Below are positions 50,958 through 61,525 of a stretch of 64,000 nt of DNA, piece by piece. Source of the DNA: Plectosphaerella cucumerina (taxonomy: Eukaryota > Ascomycota > Sordariomycetes > Glomerellales > Plectosphaerellaceae); the NCBI GenBank assembly GCA_020746995.1, contig JAGPXD010000001.1, positions 1,116,001 through 1,180,000 on the forward strand, read 5' to 3'. The notes below the pieces were generated by a model. That model saw nothing but the letters and a program-made list of their open reading frames with translations. It was not told where the DNA came from and searched no databases. Numbering within the stretch: the stretch's first letter is position 1; each line of letters begins with the position of its first letter. Made by a program: the position numbers and the translations under genes.

Positions 50958-53229
50958 ATGGAGGGCCTTCTCAAAGTCCCGCCCATGATACGGACCCCCT
51001 CCGGCGCCAGCAGCGAGACTTACAATGACAAATACGTCATCAAATACAACTTTGGCGAGATTGGTGAGTCCTCCGTAGCCCTGTCTCTTTCCTCGGGACC
51101 CCTTCTGACGCTTCGCAGACTCGGACACGGCGACTCGTGAGATTGAGACGCTTATGGCCGACCTCGAAGCCGCCGGCCTACAGACCGAAGTGAGGGCCGG
51201 CTATGACCAGACCCTCCTTGTCTTCGTCAAGGCTCCGCGAGAGCTTCTCGGCAACACCGTCTACAAGTCCAGGGTCAAGGACTGGCTCTACGGCATCGTC
51301 CCCGACCATCCTGGCGGCCACAAGAACACCGTCGTCGACGGCCAGTACGAGGCCGAGGATATCCTCTCCACCTACCACCTCGTCAACTGGTCCAAGGAGC
51401 AGGGCGGCGCTGGCATCACCCCTGGCCTGGGCAAGTGGGAGCGCGTCGAGTCCATCTTCCCCCTGCACAACGAGCGCGCGAACCAGTCGCTGCTCACCCA
51501 CCTCAGCAAGCACATCTTCCTGACCGCCGACGACCTCGACCAGATCCGCAACCTGTGGGGCTCAAAGGTCGCCTTCTACTTCGCCTTCATCCAGACCTAC
51601 CTCGTCTTCCTCATCTTCCCCGCCGTCACCGGCGTCCTGGCCTGGCAGTTCCTGCCAAAGTATTCCCTCTTCTACGCCATCCTGACCTGCGTCTGGTGCA
51701 CCGTCTTCCTGGAGTACTGGAAGATCCAGGAGGTCGACCTCAGCATCCGTTGGAACGTCAGGGGCATCGCCCACGTCAAGGTCAACCGTCCACAGTTCAA
51801 GTGGGAGTCGGTCACCACTGATGAAGGGGGACGTGTGCACCACCACTTCTCCCGGAGGAAGCAGGTCCTGCGCCAGCTGCTGCAGATCCCCTTCATTCTC
51901 TTCGCAACCCTGGCCCTGGGCACAATGATTGTTGTCGTCTTCGCCATCGAGGTCCTCATTTCCGAGTCGTACGAGGGGCCCTACAAGTCCTATCTGGTGC
52001 GTCCCTCTTGCCGAAGATACATACGTTGCTCGTCGCCCCCAGCTGACCCCTGACAGGAATACCTGCCCACCGTCCTCCTTGCCGTCGCCCTGCCATACAT
52101 CACGTCCTATCTCGAAGAGGCAGCAGACAGCCTCACCGAGTTTGAAAACCACCGGACGGCCGATCATCACGAAATGTCGCTCACCCAAAAGGTCTTTGTC
52201 CTTAACATTGTCACAAACTACCTCCCCATCCTCCTGACCGCCTTCGTCTACGTCCCCTTTGGCGACGACGTCATCCCCTACCTCGAGACCATCATCAGCA
52301 AGGTCCTCGGCACCGTCGGCAAAGATTTTGAGCACCAGCCCTTCTCCACCGACTCGGACCGGCTCCGCGACGAGGTCATCGCCCTCGTTGTCACCGGCCA
52401 GCTCTCGGGCTTCTTTGAAGAGAACATACTGCCCTTCCTCAAGCACAAGTTCAGCGGCTGGTGGCGCGAGGTCCGCCGCATGCGTTCGAAAGACAGCATG
52501 CTCATGTCCGTGGTCCGCGACGACATTGACGAGGCCGAGTTCCTCAAGCGCGCCCGCAACCAGTCGACGCTGCCAAAGTACGACGTTCAAGAAGACATTG
52601 GCGAGATCGTCCTGCAGTTCGGCTACCTCGCCCTTTTTTCGCCCGTGTGGCCCCTCATTCCCATGGGCTTCCTCGTCAACAACTGGATCGAGCTGCGCTC
52701 CGACTTTCTCAAGATCTGCATCGAGCACCAGCGCCCGGCCCCAGTCCGCACCGACGGCATCGGTCCCTGGATTCACTCGCTCGACCTTCTCACCTGGCTA
52801 GGCAGCATCAGCACCGCTGCCATCGTCCACCTCTTCGGCTCGTCAACCCTCGGCATCGGCACCGGTGCCTGGTACACCCTGCCCTTCACCATCTTCGTGA
52901 GCGAGCACATATTCCTCGTCTTCCGCTCCCTCGTCTGCTTCGTCCTCGAGAAGCTCGGCTCCGAACAGATTCGCAAGGAGCGCAATCAGCGCTACGCCAC
53001 CCGCGTCAAGCGCCTCGAGGAGCTCGAGGCGAACAAGCAGCACGGCCTCGGCCTCAGCGTCGCCGAGCGCGAGAGGCGCAAGTCCATCCGTGCCACCGGC
53101 AGCGACGTACTCTTTACCAAGCAGGTCGAGGACGGAAAGAGCGCCGCCGTCGCCGCCGGCTTGATCAACCGGGTCAAGCAGGTCGAGGAGTCGAGGCAGC
53201 TCGAGGGGCAGGAACCCAAGCTGGACTAA
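50958..53229 (+). CDS. IST2/anoctamin (TMEM16)-like membrane protein
   Basis: Exons 50958-51063, 51119-51996 and 52057-53229 give 718 residues. The N-terminal cytosolic part (KYVIKYNFGEI, EAAGLQTEVRAGYDQTLLVFVKAP, LVNWSKEQGGAGITPGLGKWERVESIFPLHN) is typical of fungal anoctamins. About ten hydrophobic helices follow, beginning GSKVAFYFAFIQTYLVFLIFP and YSLFYAILTCVWCTVFLEYW, with EVDLSIRWNVRG between. The calcium-site helices near YDVQEDIGEIVLQFGYLALFSPVWPLIP and NNWIELRSDFLKIC have the acidic residues of TMEM16 proteins. The C-terminus is a basic coiled segment without the long PI(4,5)P2-binding sorting tail of yeast Ist2. Relatives in Aspergillus and Nectria are lipid scramblases; yeast Ist2 tethers ER to plasma membrane. 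Confidence 0.93.
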
Positions 53230-53335
53230 CGAATGGTGCCTTCAGAGCCGCCGCATAGACAAAAATTATTTACTCTAGACGAATCCACATCATCCTGATG
53301 CTCCTGAACTTGAGACGCCGTGCTTGTCCCTAATG

Positions 53336-54700
53336 TTACTTCTGGCCGTGTACTACCTGTCGCAGTCCAGGTGCAGGCGGGTCCCAGACCACATCCTTGA
53401 TTCCAAGGCGTGGCCGAGCCGGGATCCTCATCGTCTCCCCGGGCTGCTTTCCCGGGAGCTGTGCATCCCTCTCATTCTTTACCAGCAGCATCGGCGGCCA
53501 CGTCTTGCCCTCAGCAATCTCGTACGCATCGTCCTCGCCCCGATCACCCAGCCCGATCGCCTCTCTGGCGCGCGAGCTCACGCACTCATAGAGCAGCCTC
53601 GCGTCATCAACCGTCCCCGCATGATAGAGCCCAACACACCATGAGGCCAGTGTCAACGGGTCACCGTTCCCATAAGGCGTGAATGCATTGCCGACGTTGT
53701 TGACCGCGACACAGGCGTTGAGCCCATACTCCCTGATCATGAGAGGCACGTTCAGTGTGCCCCTCTGCCGCGCATGGCTAGGGCTCCCCTCGCTTGGTCG
53801 TCCCATCATGAACATGTCGCTGGTCGGGAGTCCGACGAAGTGAACCGGCAGCCGCGTCCTGTGAAGTCGGCCCGCGAGATCGGCCATGGTTCGATCAGAT
53901 GCTTGTGTCAGCCGTGTTGCATGGCCGAGCACCACGGTCTTCGCGCCTCTCCCCGTGGGCCACTTCTGCGCAACGAGGAAGTCAATCACGTCCCCCACAT
54001 GGCCCAGTCCGTCCCCAGGGTCCAGGTTGTACTCGACGTGGAAGTCGAGGTGCAAGCCATAGCGCAGTGCCGTCTCTATGGCCCAGCGAATGTTCTGCAG
54101 GCCGGCCTCCTCTGTCTTCTCGACATACGGCGTTGTGCCGAGGACGTCAATGTCGGCGCCATAGTCGTCCAAGGCCGCTGAGAGGATAGCACGGTTGAGC
54201 TCGCCGCGCTCAGTGGAGAAGATGGGGTCCTGGGCGAAAGCGCAGATCTGCACGTGCAGCAGGTGGGAGAAGTCAGCCTTGAGGCGGATGGCGGACTCGA
54301 GGGAGGCGGTGCCGACGGTGTCGTCGATCTCGACAAAGGCACGCAGCGAGGTGACGCCTTGGGCGTAGCTGGCGGCGAGGAGCTGGGAGCCGCGGAGGTA
54401 GACGTCGGGTTGGGTGAAGCGTTTCTTGGCGAGAGAGGTGTTGGTGAGGGCTTCGTCAAAGGAGCCTGTTTGGGGGACGAGGTCTGAGTAGTCTGGATGG
54501 GAAGCCGAGGAGGGGTGGTTGCAGGTCAAGAGGTATGGCTTGTCGAGGTGGATGTGTGCGTGGCAGAGGCCCGGGAGGAGAAGATCTGGGTGGGAGGTCG
54601 CTGAGGATGGGCTCATGGAGGTAACAATTCCATCTGAAATGGTAATGTCCCATCGACTGAGGGAATCTTGGAAAGGAAGGATGACATGTTCGAAGTTCAT
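53336..54700 (-). CDS. Cytosine deaminase-like metal-dependent amidohydrolase
   Basis: 454 residues, one exon. The metal-binding HxH is in LCHAHIHLDKP (His49, His51). LHLDFHVEYNLDPGDG supplies the next His and Glu, and TVVLGHATRLTQ a further His, in the order found in CodA-type cytosine deaminases. HFVGLPTSDMFMMGR is the usual substrate-pocket strand. At the position of the catalytic Asp (GHDDV in bacterial CodA) this protein has VAVNNVGNAFTPYG, so Asn replaces Asp. I believe this is shared by fungal homologs, so it is probably a separate hydrolase subfamily acting on another cyclic amide, not a broken gene. No signal peptide is visible; likely cytosolic. It is divergent from RPS7. Confidence 0.85.
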   Translation of the reverse strand: MNFEHVILPFQDSLSRWDITISDGIVTSMSPSSATSHPDLLLPGLCHAHIHLDKPYLLTCNHPSSASHPDYSDLVPQTGSFDEALTNTSLAKKRFTQPDVYLRGSQLLAASYAQGVTSLRAFVEIDDTVGTASLESAIRLKADFSHLLHVQICAFAQDPIFSTERGELNRAILSAALDDYGADIDVLGTTPYVEKTEEAGLQNIRWAIETALRYGLHLDFHVEYNLDPGDGLGHVGDVIDFLVAQKWPTGRGAKTVVLGHATRLTQASDRTMADLAGRLHRTRLPVHFVGLPTSDMFMMGRPSEGSPSHARQRGTLNVPLMIREYGLNACVAVNNVGNAFTPYGNGDPLTLASWCVGLYHAGTVDDARLLYECVSSRAREAIGLGDRGEDDAYEIAEGKTWPPMLLVKNERDAQLPGKQPGETMRIPARPRLGIKDVVWDPPAPGLRQVVHGQK

Positions 54701-55190
54701 AGTGTGATGAAGGCCAAAAGATTATGACAATTGTGCACAAAGTTGGCTCTGATAGCAGTGCATGAGTGAATGTCGAGAGTCAAAAGCATCAAGAATTAAG
54801 TACTCGAGTTGTTGAGAAATGATTTATCATAGAAGAAACCCTGGTAGCGACTGATATGACCTGATGGCAACCTTGATATCAATATCACCACTGCCTTGAG
54901 CGTCATCTTGAACCCCGCGATTCTCGGTGAACATGCGGGGCAGGACAAACAGTAGCTCACCGAATCGAGTGTTCTCGGTCAGGCTGAATACGGCACCAGT
55001 GGGGCTCTTGACCGAAAGTGGACCCCAGGAAAATTGTGCCCACCCACCAGGGCTCGCAAACCCTCTAAGCGAGGGTCCCGCCCCGTAGTGCGCCTGCGCC
55101 TGGCGCTCGCTCTGCAACTTTTCGTCCATCCCGCCGCCCGTCAACACCACGAGATCCTCATCCCGATCAACCACCCATCGACCAGTCAAG
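54701..55190. promoter_or_regulatory. Divergent promoter region, amidohydrolase and RPS7
   Basis: 490 bases between start codons of head-to-head genes. The RPS7-proximal part is CT-rich. An ORF at 54827-55267 (minus) has no motif. Confidence 0.5.
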
Positions 55191-56332
55191 ATGTCCGGCG
55201 CCGCCCTCAACAAGATCGCCCCCAACAGCCCCTCGCGGGCCAAGCCCTCCGAGCTCGAGCAGAGCATCGCTCAGGCTCTCTACGATCTTGAGACGAACAC
55301 TGCCGACCTCAAGGTCGCCCTCCGCCCCCTGCAGTTCGTCTCTGCCCGTGAGGTGAGAATCACTTGAACTCCGTCCCTTCCCTGACCGAAAAAGGGGACG
55401 GATCGCGCACGCAATGCCATTCGGTTGCCCGCTGTGCGATCCATCCTCCTCCCGAAGAGAAACAATGAGAGGAAGAAACCCAATTCCACCCGAAAACCCT
55501 TTCCGAACCGAGTCCCCCGGCCTGCGACCGCCCGCGATGCGACCGACCCTCGAGTGGGCACCTCTTTGAAACACAATTGGTATCGATTCAACTCGGGGGC
55601 ATCTATGGTCGCAATGCGGCGCTGGAAAAAACCACAACGGCTGGGGATTGCACGCGTTGGGAAATACGGGTGCGCGGCCCGAAAGGGCTGCCTCTCAAGG
55701 AATACACACAAACTCCTGGCACGCTCGACGAGAAATGAAACACTTTCTCGACAGCGGGACAGGACGGGAAGCGGTCCAAGGTTTCGTCCTGGAGCTCGCA
55801 CGCTGACTCTTCTGGTCTTGATTAGATCGAGGTCGGCCACGGCAAGAAGGCTATCGTCGTCTTTGTCCCCGTCCCCTCCCTGCAGGGCTTCCACCGCGTC
55901 CAGCAGCGGTAAGCTTCCCTCCCCCCCCCTCTCGTCATGTTCCGCACCCTCTAACACCATCCCAGCCTCACCCGTGAGCTCGAGAAGAAGTTCTCCGACC
56001 GCCACGTCCTCTTCCTGGCCTCGCGCCGCATTCTGCCGCGCCCCAAGCGCTCCGCCCGCGCCCGCAACAGCCAGAAGCAGAAGCGCCCCTACAGCCGCAC
56101 CCTGACCGCCGTCCACGACGCCATCCTCACCGACCTCGTCTACCCCGTCGAGATCGTTGGCAAGCGCCTCCGCACCAAGGAGGACGGCAACAAGACCCTC
56201 AAGGTCATCCTCGACGAGAAGGAGCGCGGCGGCGTCGACTACCGCCTCGACACCTACTCCGAGGTCTACCGCAAGCTCACCGGCCGCGGCGTCACCTTCG
56301 AGTTCCCCCAGTCCGGCGCCACCGAGTACTAA
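55191..56332 (+). CDS. RPS7: 40S ribosomal protein S7 (eS7)
   Basis: Exons 55191-55352, 55826-55908 and 55966-56332 give 203 residues, the normal size. [99 protein letters not shown] and DEKERGGVDYRLDTYSEVYRKLTG are all standard eS7. The protein sits in the small subunit and contributes to 40S assembly. The first intron is 473 bases, unusually long for this genome, while the second is 57. I looked for a C/D-box snoRNA in the long intron and found no convincing pair of boxes. Confidence 0.97.
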
Positions 56333-56800
56333 ACGCTCGGTTTCTCTGCCATGCGGCACCACCGCTCTCCTCGGATGAGGGGCGGCAGACCGCTGACTAG
56401 GGACTGATGACGGAAAAAAAAAGGACATTTGGCATTACTGGCATGTCCCCCGCCCCGCCTCGCCGGGCTCGCCACCGGGTCACATATTCCCCCCCACGTC
56501 ACCCTTGTGTGTTTTTCTACCGGACACTGGTGTCGAGTCGCGTGAGCGGGAACCGACGGGGACCGGTTCAACGACGGGGAATACCCTCGTCGACTGGGTT
56601 GGTGCGACATCAAAATGGGCTCGGCGTCTAGAGATGTAGCTTGAGAATTCAGCAGGCTGCCAAACATGGGTTGACGAAGATCACGACTTGTTTTTTATGG
56701 TTCCACACTCTTGATGATCCCGGTGCATTGTGATGGTTTGAAAGCACCGGATTGGCATTATGATTGTCTGGGTATCGTGGTATTGAAGTATGCTGCTCCA
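56333..56800. other. Tail-to-tail intergenic region, RPS7 and dynactin p62
   Basis: 3' flanks of convergent genes; no gene-like sequence. A run of nine A near 56415 is visible. Confidence 0.5.
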
Positions 56801-58572
56801 TCATGCCCGGCTAATTCGCCCCAGGCCCAGGACGCTCCAGTAGGCCAGCTCCCTCTTCTCCTTGGCCTCCTTGTCCTTGCCGGGCGCGCTGCCGACCTCA
56901 TCTCTCGGCTCCGCCTCCCACTCGACGCGCACAAACATGGGTATCTCCAACACGTCCTCGTCCTCCTTGAGTGGGCTCCTATCGACGTCCTTTTCGTCTC
57001 CGCTGGGCGGCGGCTGGAGAAGGTCGAGGCGCAGCGAGGCCGGGACGACCTCGACCACAACGCTAACCCAGTTCCTGCCCCTGTCCCAGATCTTGCCTGG
57101 CTCAGCCTGCTGCAGGCCGCCGGCCTCCTCGCCTCTGCGCTTCCTCTTGTCGCCGTCCTCCTTGAGGGCGTCGTCCCACATGTCCGTGTTGGCGTCAATC
57201 TCAAACTGAGGGCATAGCACCGTGACGGTGCTCGCGAAGCGGCCTGGCGTCCTCGCCGGCGTGGCCAGCGTGACCTTGACCGTCTCGAAGATGGGGTTCT
57301 TGAAGGTCAAGAGGTACTGCGCAGGCTTGAGGGGGGAGAGCCACAGCTCCTCGGGGATCGGAGGACGCTGCGACGAGGGGATATGAGCGGCCTCGGAGTG
57401 CAGCGGCCGTACCGAGATGGTGGGGATGTACGAGCCCGCGACGAGGCGGATGCGGAATCGCGTGTTGGAGATCTTGGCTTCAGGCTTGGTGATGATGTGC
57501 CTGCACACCGGACACCGCTTGGAGCGCTTCGTGCGGAGGAGGTAGGGGACGGGGCGCAGCTCCGATGTTAGGTGGACGGGGTGCGGCTGTTGAGCGGCAT
57601 TCTGCTCGCGGGATACCGTTTCGTCCCAGGTCGAGTTCATGAGCTTCTCGATCTTTTCCGACTCGTCCAGGTCGGCCACCTTGAGGCCTTCGTCCAGATC
57701 GAGGGCCTCGCGCATGATGGGCACCTTGTCCCTAGGCTGCTTGTGACCCGAGTGGCCGCTGGTGTAGATGCTCATGATGCGTGACAGCGAGCCAGGCGAG
57801 GCGAAGCCCAGGTCACCCAAGGACCCCAGGCCGGCTGTCTGAGGGTTCGACTGGGCCAGCTGGTTCTGGTAGAAGGACTTGAGGCGGGAGTATTGCAGCT
57901 CGGCGTCCATGTCTTTGCTCTGAAGCGGCGGCTCGTCTGGGTTCTCCTTCCTGCGCTCCTTGTGCTCCTTGTATTCCCTCGTCGTCATGCGCGGCTTGCC
58001 ACCATTCTGGATCTTGGACAGCTGCTGGTAGATGCCGTTGGGCTTGTCGAACTTGATGCCAATCTCACTGGAACTCCAGTGGCAGTAGGAGCAGGCGAGG
58101 ATGTAGGGCCCTCCTGTTGGCGGGGCGGCGTTGTCGGCGCCGAGGAGGGCGGCATCCGGTGGCGTCTCGAGGCTGGTCACGGCAAGGGGGCCGATGCATA
58201 TCGGACACTGGAAGCAGCTTCTTGTGCACCTGCGTCGTGTCAGCCAATAGCCCCTGAACTGGCCCGCCGCGTCGTTGTCACGTACCGGTTACCCTCGCTC
58301 TTCAGGTTGCTGCTGGGCACTTCGAAGAGGCAGCTCGGGCAGTAGTATGTGACAATCTCCTCGTTGACGCATCTCGGACACCGAATCTGGTGGCAGTCGT
58401 CGCAGTACATGAGGTATTCGAGCGGGAACAAGCTGTAGTTGGCGCGGGGCGCGCGAGGGTCGAATGTGCGGTCATCGTCGTCCGGTTCGCCCTCCGCCTG
58501 GGAGGCTCCGGAGCCGGGCTGCGAGTCGGAGCAGGGACATTGAATGTACGTGTAGGGTGTCAAAGGTGCCAT
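56801..58572 (-). CDS. Dynactin subunit 4 (p62)
   Basis: Exons 58572-58286 and 58229-56801 give 571 residues. The N-terminus has the zinc-binding cysteine pattern of p62: YIQCPCSDSQPG, YCDDCHQIRCPRCVNEEIVTYYCPSCLF, CTRSCFQCPICIGPLAV, then YILACSYCHWSSSEIGIKFDKPNGIYQQL. LVAGSYIPTISVRP, KRCPVCRHIITKPE, QYLLTFKNPIFETVKVTLATP and the C-terminal beta-rich region to YWSVLGLGRISRA match the family. p62 (RO-2 in Neurospora) sits in the pointed-end complex of dynactin and supports dynein-driven nuclear and organelle transport. The single intron lies in the conserved Cys region. Confidence 0.92.
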
Positions 58573-58823
58573 CTTTCAGGCCATTGGGACACGGTTTGGC
58601 GGGCTTTCTGGCGTTTGCTGCGAGGTCGAGCTCTTGGGAGCTGGACGCGCCCGAGTGGTGATACAGTGCTGGAGCGGCTGTCCACCATTTTCGACACTGT
58701 CGGATACGCTATTATCGATAAGACATCGCTTACCTAATAACGATCCCGCGAAACCCTGCCTCATCGTCTCCCGCCCGTCCCCGGCAGTCGTCCCGACATG
58801 TCACCATCTGTCATCTTGTTGAC

Positions 58824-60385
58824 ATGTCTCACACCGGCCCGCGAGCCTTTGTCAACCCCTCGCCTGATGGTTTTGAATTGCTGCAGTCTGCCGATATTGC
58901 TGTCGCCGAAGCTCGTATCTCTCCTGACACTTTCAACCTCGTCCTCAGGCAACACAACCCGACGTCGGTCGTCGGCAGGTTCCCGAGGTGCAGACTCCGA
59001 TGTCGTGATACCAGCCCCTGAACTGAACGATGATGCCTCTACCTGTCACTGATCCTCTCGCGAATAGATGAGCTCGCGCGGGCCGACCTCGCTCCGGGGC
59101 CTAGAGATGCACTGGACAAGACTCCGGCACCGAAGGCCAAACTTCCGCCAAAGTCCCGCATCGCGCTGCCGTCTTTTGGGTGCGGCGTCCCCGATGAGCA
59201 CCATCGGTAGCGCCTCGGCTGGCCCTGTTCATTCGCCGCCACGTCGACAAGCTCGAGTGAGCTGGTGGAGTGAAACACATTCGGCGACCCGTCTCGCCTT
59301 GGGTACCCGAGAGCTGAACACACCTCCCAGCGAGACGGCGCACATTTTGCCTTACGTCTGCCACCCTCGGCTAATGCAGAGCGGAAACATGATGGGCGAG
59401 GATGCAACCCTCCGATCTTGGTCGCCTCGCCAGACAACTCCGCAAGGCCTGCATCCGAAGACGGCGAGGTTTCCATGGTGGATGGAACCGCTCCCGGCAT
59501 ACTTTCGCTTCTGGATGTCCTCCCCCGCGACAGAACACCGGCCTGCGAATCGCGTCGGTTGAACTGAGACATCCTGCTCAGCTGGGACGCTGAAATTTTG
59601 TGGGCGCCGTCGCCAGCAACAGCTTATCACCGGTGGGCTAGACCGTCTGTCACGTCAACGGTCTTCCTTTCGGGGCCGGCACGACTGTTTGCGGGAGCCC
59701 AAGTCGCCTCAATGCTCAGGGTCATCGAGAAGAGCCTTCAGATGATTATGAGCCGGGAGGCGCTTGGTGCCGTTGCTGAGGCGGCCGCGGCGTCGGCTCC
59801 CGCTGACCGAAGCAGATGACGCCTATACAGATTCCCTGTGAATGGCAGCCGTAGCCTGACGAGTGCCAGCTGCCGCCGAGAAAGAGCACGATGATTGAGT
59901 TGCCCGATTTAGCGATACTTTCAAATTGCTGTTGACCGCCCCATCAGCCGCAGAAGCAGATGCAGTGCACATGTGCCTCTTGCATCATGGCCGCCACCTG
60001 GGTTGGAGACGGGCCTGTGCTTGTTGCCAGCACGGTCTTTGGCTCAACAATCCCATCTCTGGCCTCAGCAACGTCATTGCATAGCAGTGACGGGAGAAGC
60101 TTTGGCTCGGCCGTACAGGGCGGCGCAGCAACTGGCAGGAGCTTGGGGAACCCGTCGAGATTTTAAACAGCAGCGGGGACGATGATCTGGCGTATGGAAA
60201 CATTCCGATCCGGTTCGGCCGGTTGAGGAACTCTCCCATCTCGGCGAATCACGAGCTTGGGGAAACCCTTGGAGGGGACCGATCGCCCGCGCCCGTCGAT
60301 CAATCGCTGGGTATGACTCTGGCTGACGGGCTAATCAAGACAGCTCGCTCACAGGGTTCTCCCCTCCACGAACGTCATCACGTCT
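58824..60385 (+). pseudogene. Coding-like relic in shifting frames, family unknown
   Basis: Plus-strand pieces read like ordinary protein but sit in different frames separated by stops. Examples are MSHTGPRAFVNPSPDGFELL with ISPDTFNLVLRQHNP (58824-58980), ADSDVVIPAPELNDDAS (about 58995-59045), RIDELARADLAPGPRDALDK (about 59065-59125), ASEDGEVSMVDGTAPGILSL (about 59455-59515) and KLWLGRTGRRSNWQELGEPV followed by NIPIRFGRLRNSP to a stop at 60385. A further piece beyond the stop, near 60630-60700, has PCLRCEELSW, like a cysteine motif of some fungal hypothetical proteins. I could not make a continuous gene with GT-AG introns, so a decayed gene is the best reading. Chance open frames in GC-rich DNA cannot be excluded. 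Confidence 0.35.
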
Positions 60386-61525
60386 GAATGAAGACGCCAT
60401 CGCATCCCCCACATGCTGGATATGGCATCGCCGTTGCCTCTTCCAAGGGGAACCGGATCTGCGATCTACAAGTTCGAAGCTTGGCGAATCTGGGCGCTGC
60501 GGGAATGAGGATTACCGTCTTGGGGGGTGTCAAGGACGGCAAGGGTGTGCATCTGGCGGCGAGATGCGAGCCGTCGGCAGTCCCCTACTCCGACGCGTCG
60601 ACCCAATGGTGCCCGCTGAGCAATCTAGAACGCCGTGTCTCAGATGCGAAGAGCTGTCATGGGTCGGATCACCACAGAGGCAGGCCTGCATCCGGACGGG
60701 GGGCAACAATACCGTGCAACCCACAAGAGCTGTGGCGAGACGGTTGCGGGCTGCACAGGCGAAAAGGCATCGCGAGACCGGCACCCGGTACTGCATCTGA
60801 GGAGAAGCAAGTACTAGGCTGAGGGGGAGAAGGGGGGTATGGAACATCCTGAGAGACTTCGAGGGGTCCGGCCGGGGTCCGTGGCTTGACGCTATCGCGG
60901 CGGCTACCCGGGCTTCCATACCTTACTACCGGAGCGACTCACTCTTGGAGGGGCCTCGTCCAGACTCAGTTACGTCGCCGGGAGCAGATCCCAGGTGTGC
61001 GACTTGTCCCCGTCTCCCCGTCTTGGTTCACCGGCGTATAATAACCATTGGCAGTGCCCCCCCCGCGGACAGCGCATCAGGCTGCTCTGAGCTCATTGCT
61101 GCGTTCCAGTCTGTCCACATGTGAACGACTTCGTCAAGACTCGACGCCATCACGGCACTTCAGCACACACAGACACACACACAACATTCCAGCTTGCAAC
61201 CCACCCTGCATTCTTAGGCCTCGCTATCGACCGGGATCCCGTCCGCCCTCTCGGGTCTCGACTCCAGCATCGCCCACCCATCCGCCGCGCTGACGCGGGG
61301 TTCCCCTCCAGTGACGAGGTGTTGGCGAACGCCTTAGTGGCGGTCGAACGTGGTCTCGCCGGCGCTACTGGCTTTGGGCGCACGACTCGTGAGAGCCTGG
61401 ACGCTTCCAGCTCAGGCACCGTCCCCCAAGTTCCTCAGCCGCCCGGGTCTCTCGCCCGCACGCTGTGCAATACAGATTCTCATTTTAATCATCGACATTC
61501 CCGGCACACGCGGGCCCCTTGCGCC
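60386..61525. other. Upstream region of the DUF8004-type gene
   Basis: Possible 3' end of the relic and the promoter of the gene starting at 61526. TATAATAA and an inverted CCAAT box (CCATTGG) lie together at 61035-61049. The region 61155-61200 has an ACACAC run. ORFs at 60388-60822 lack known domains. Confidence 0.45.

Noticed and set aside
51562..52776. 404-codon minus-strand ORF opposite the IST2-like gene
   Set aside because: Antisense shadow across two exons and an intron of a well-supported gene.
55353..55825. Intronic C/D-box snoRNA in RPS7
   Set aside because: No RTGATGA C box paired with a CTGA D box at suitable spacing and flanking stem was seen.
55280..56428. 382-codon minus-strand ORF opposite RPS7
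   Set aside because: Covers the RPS7 intron and exons in antisense; no conserved motif, and RPS7 is certain.
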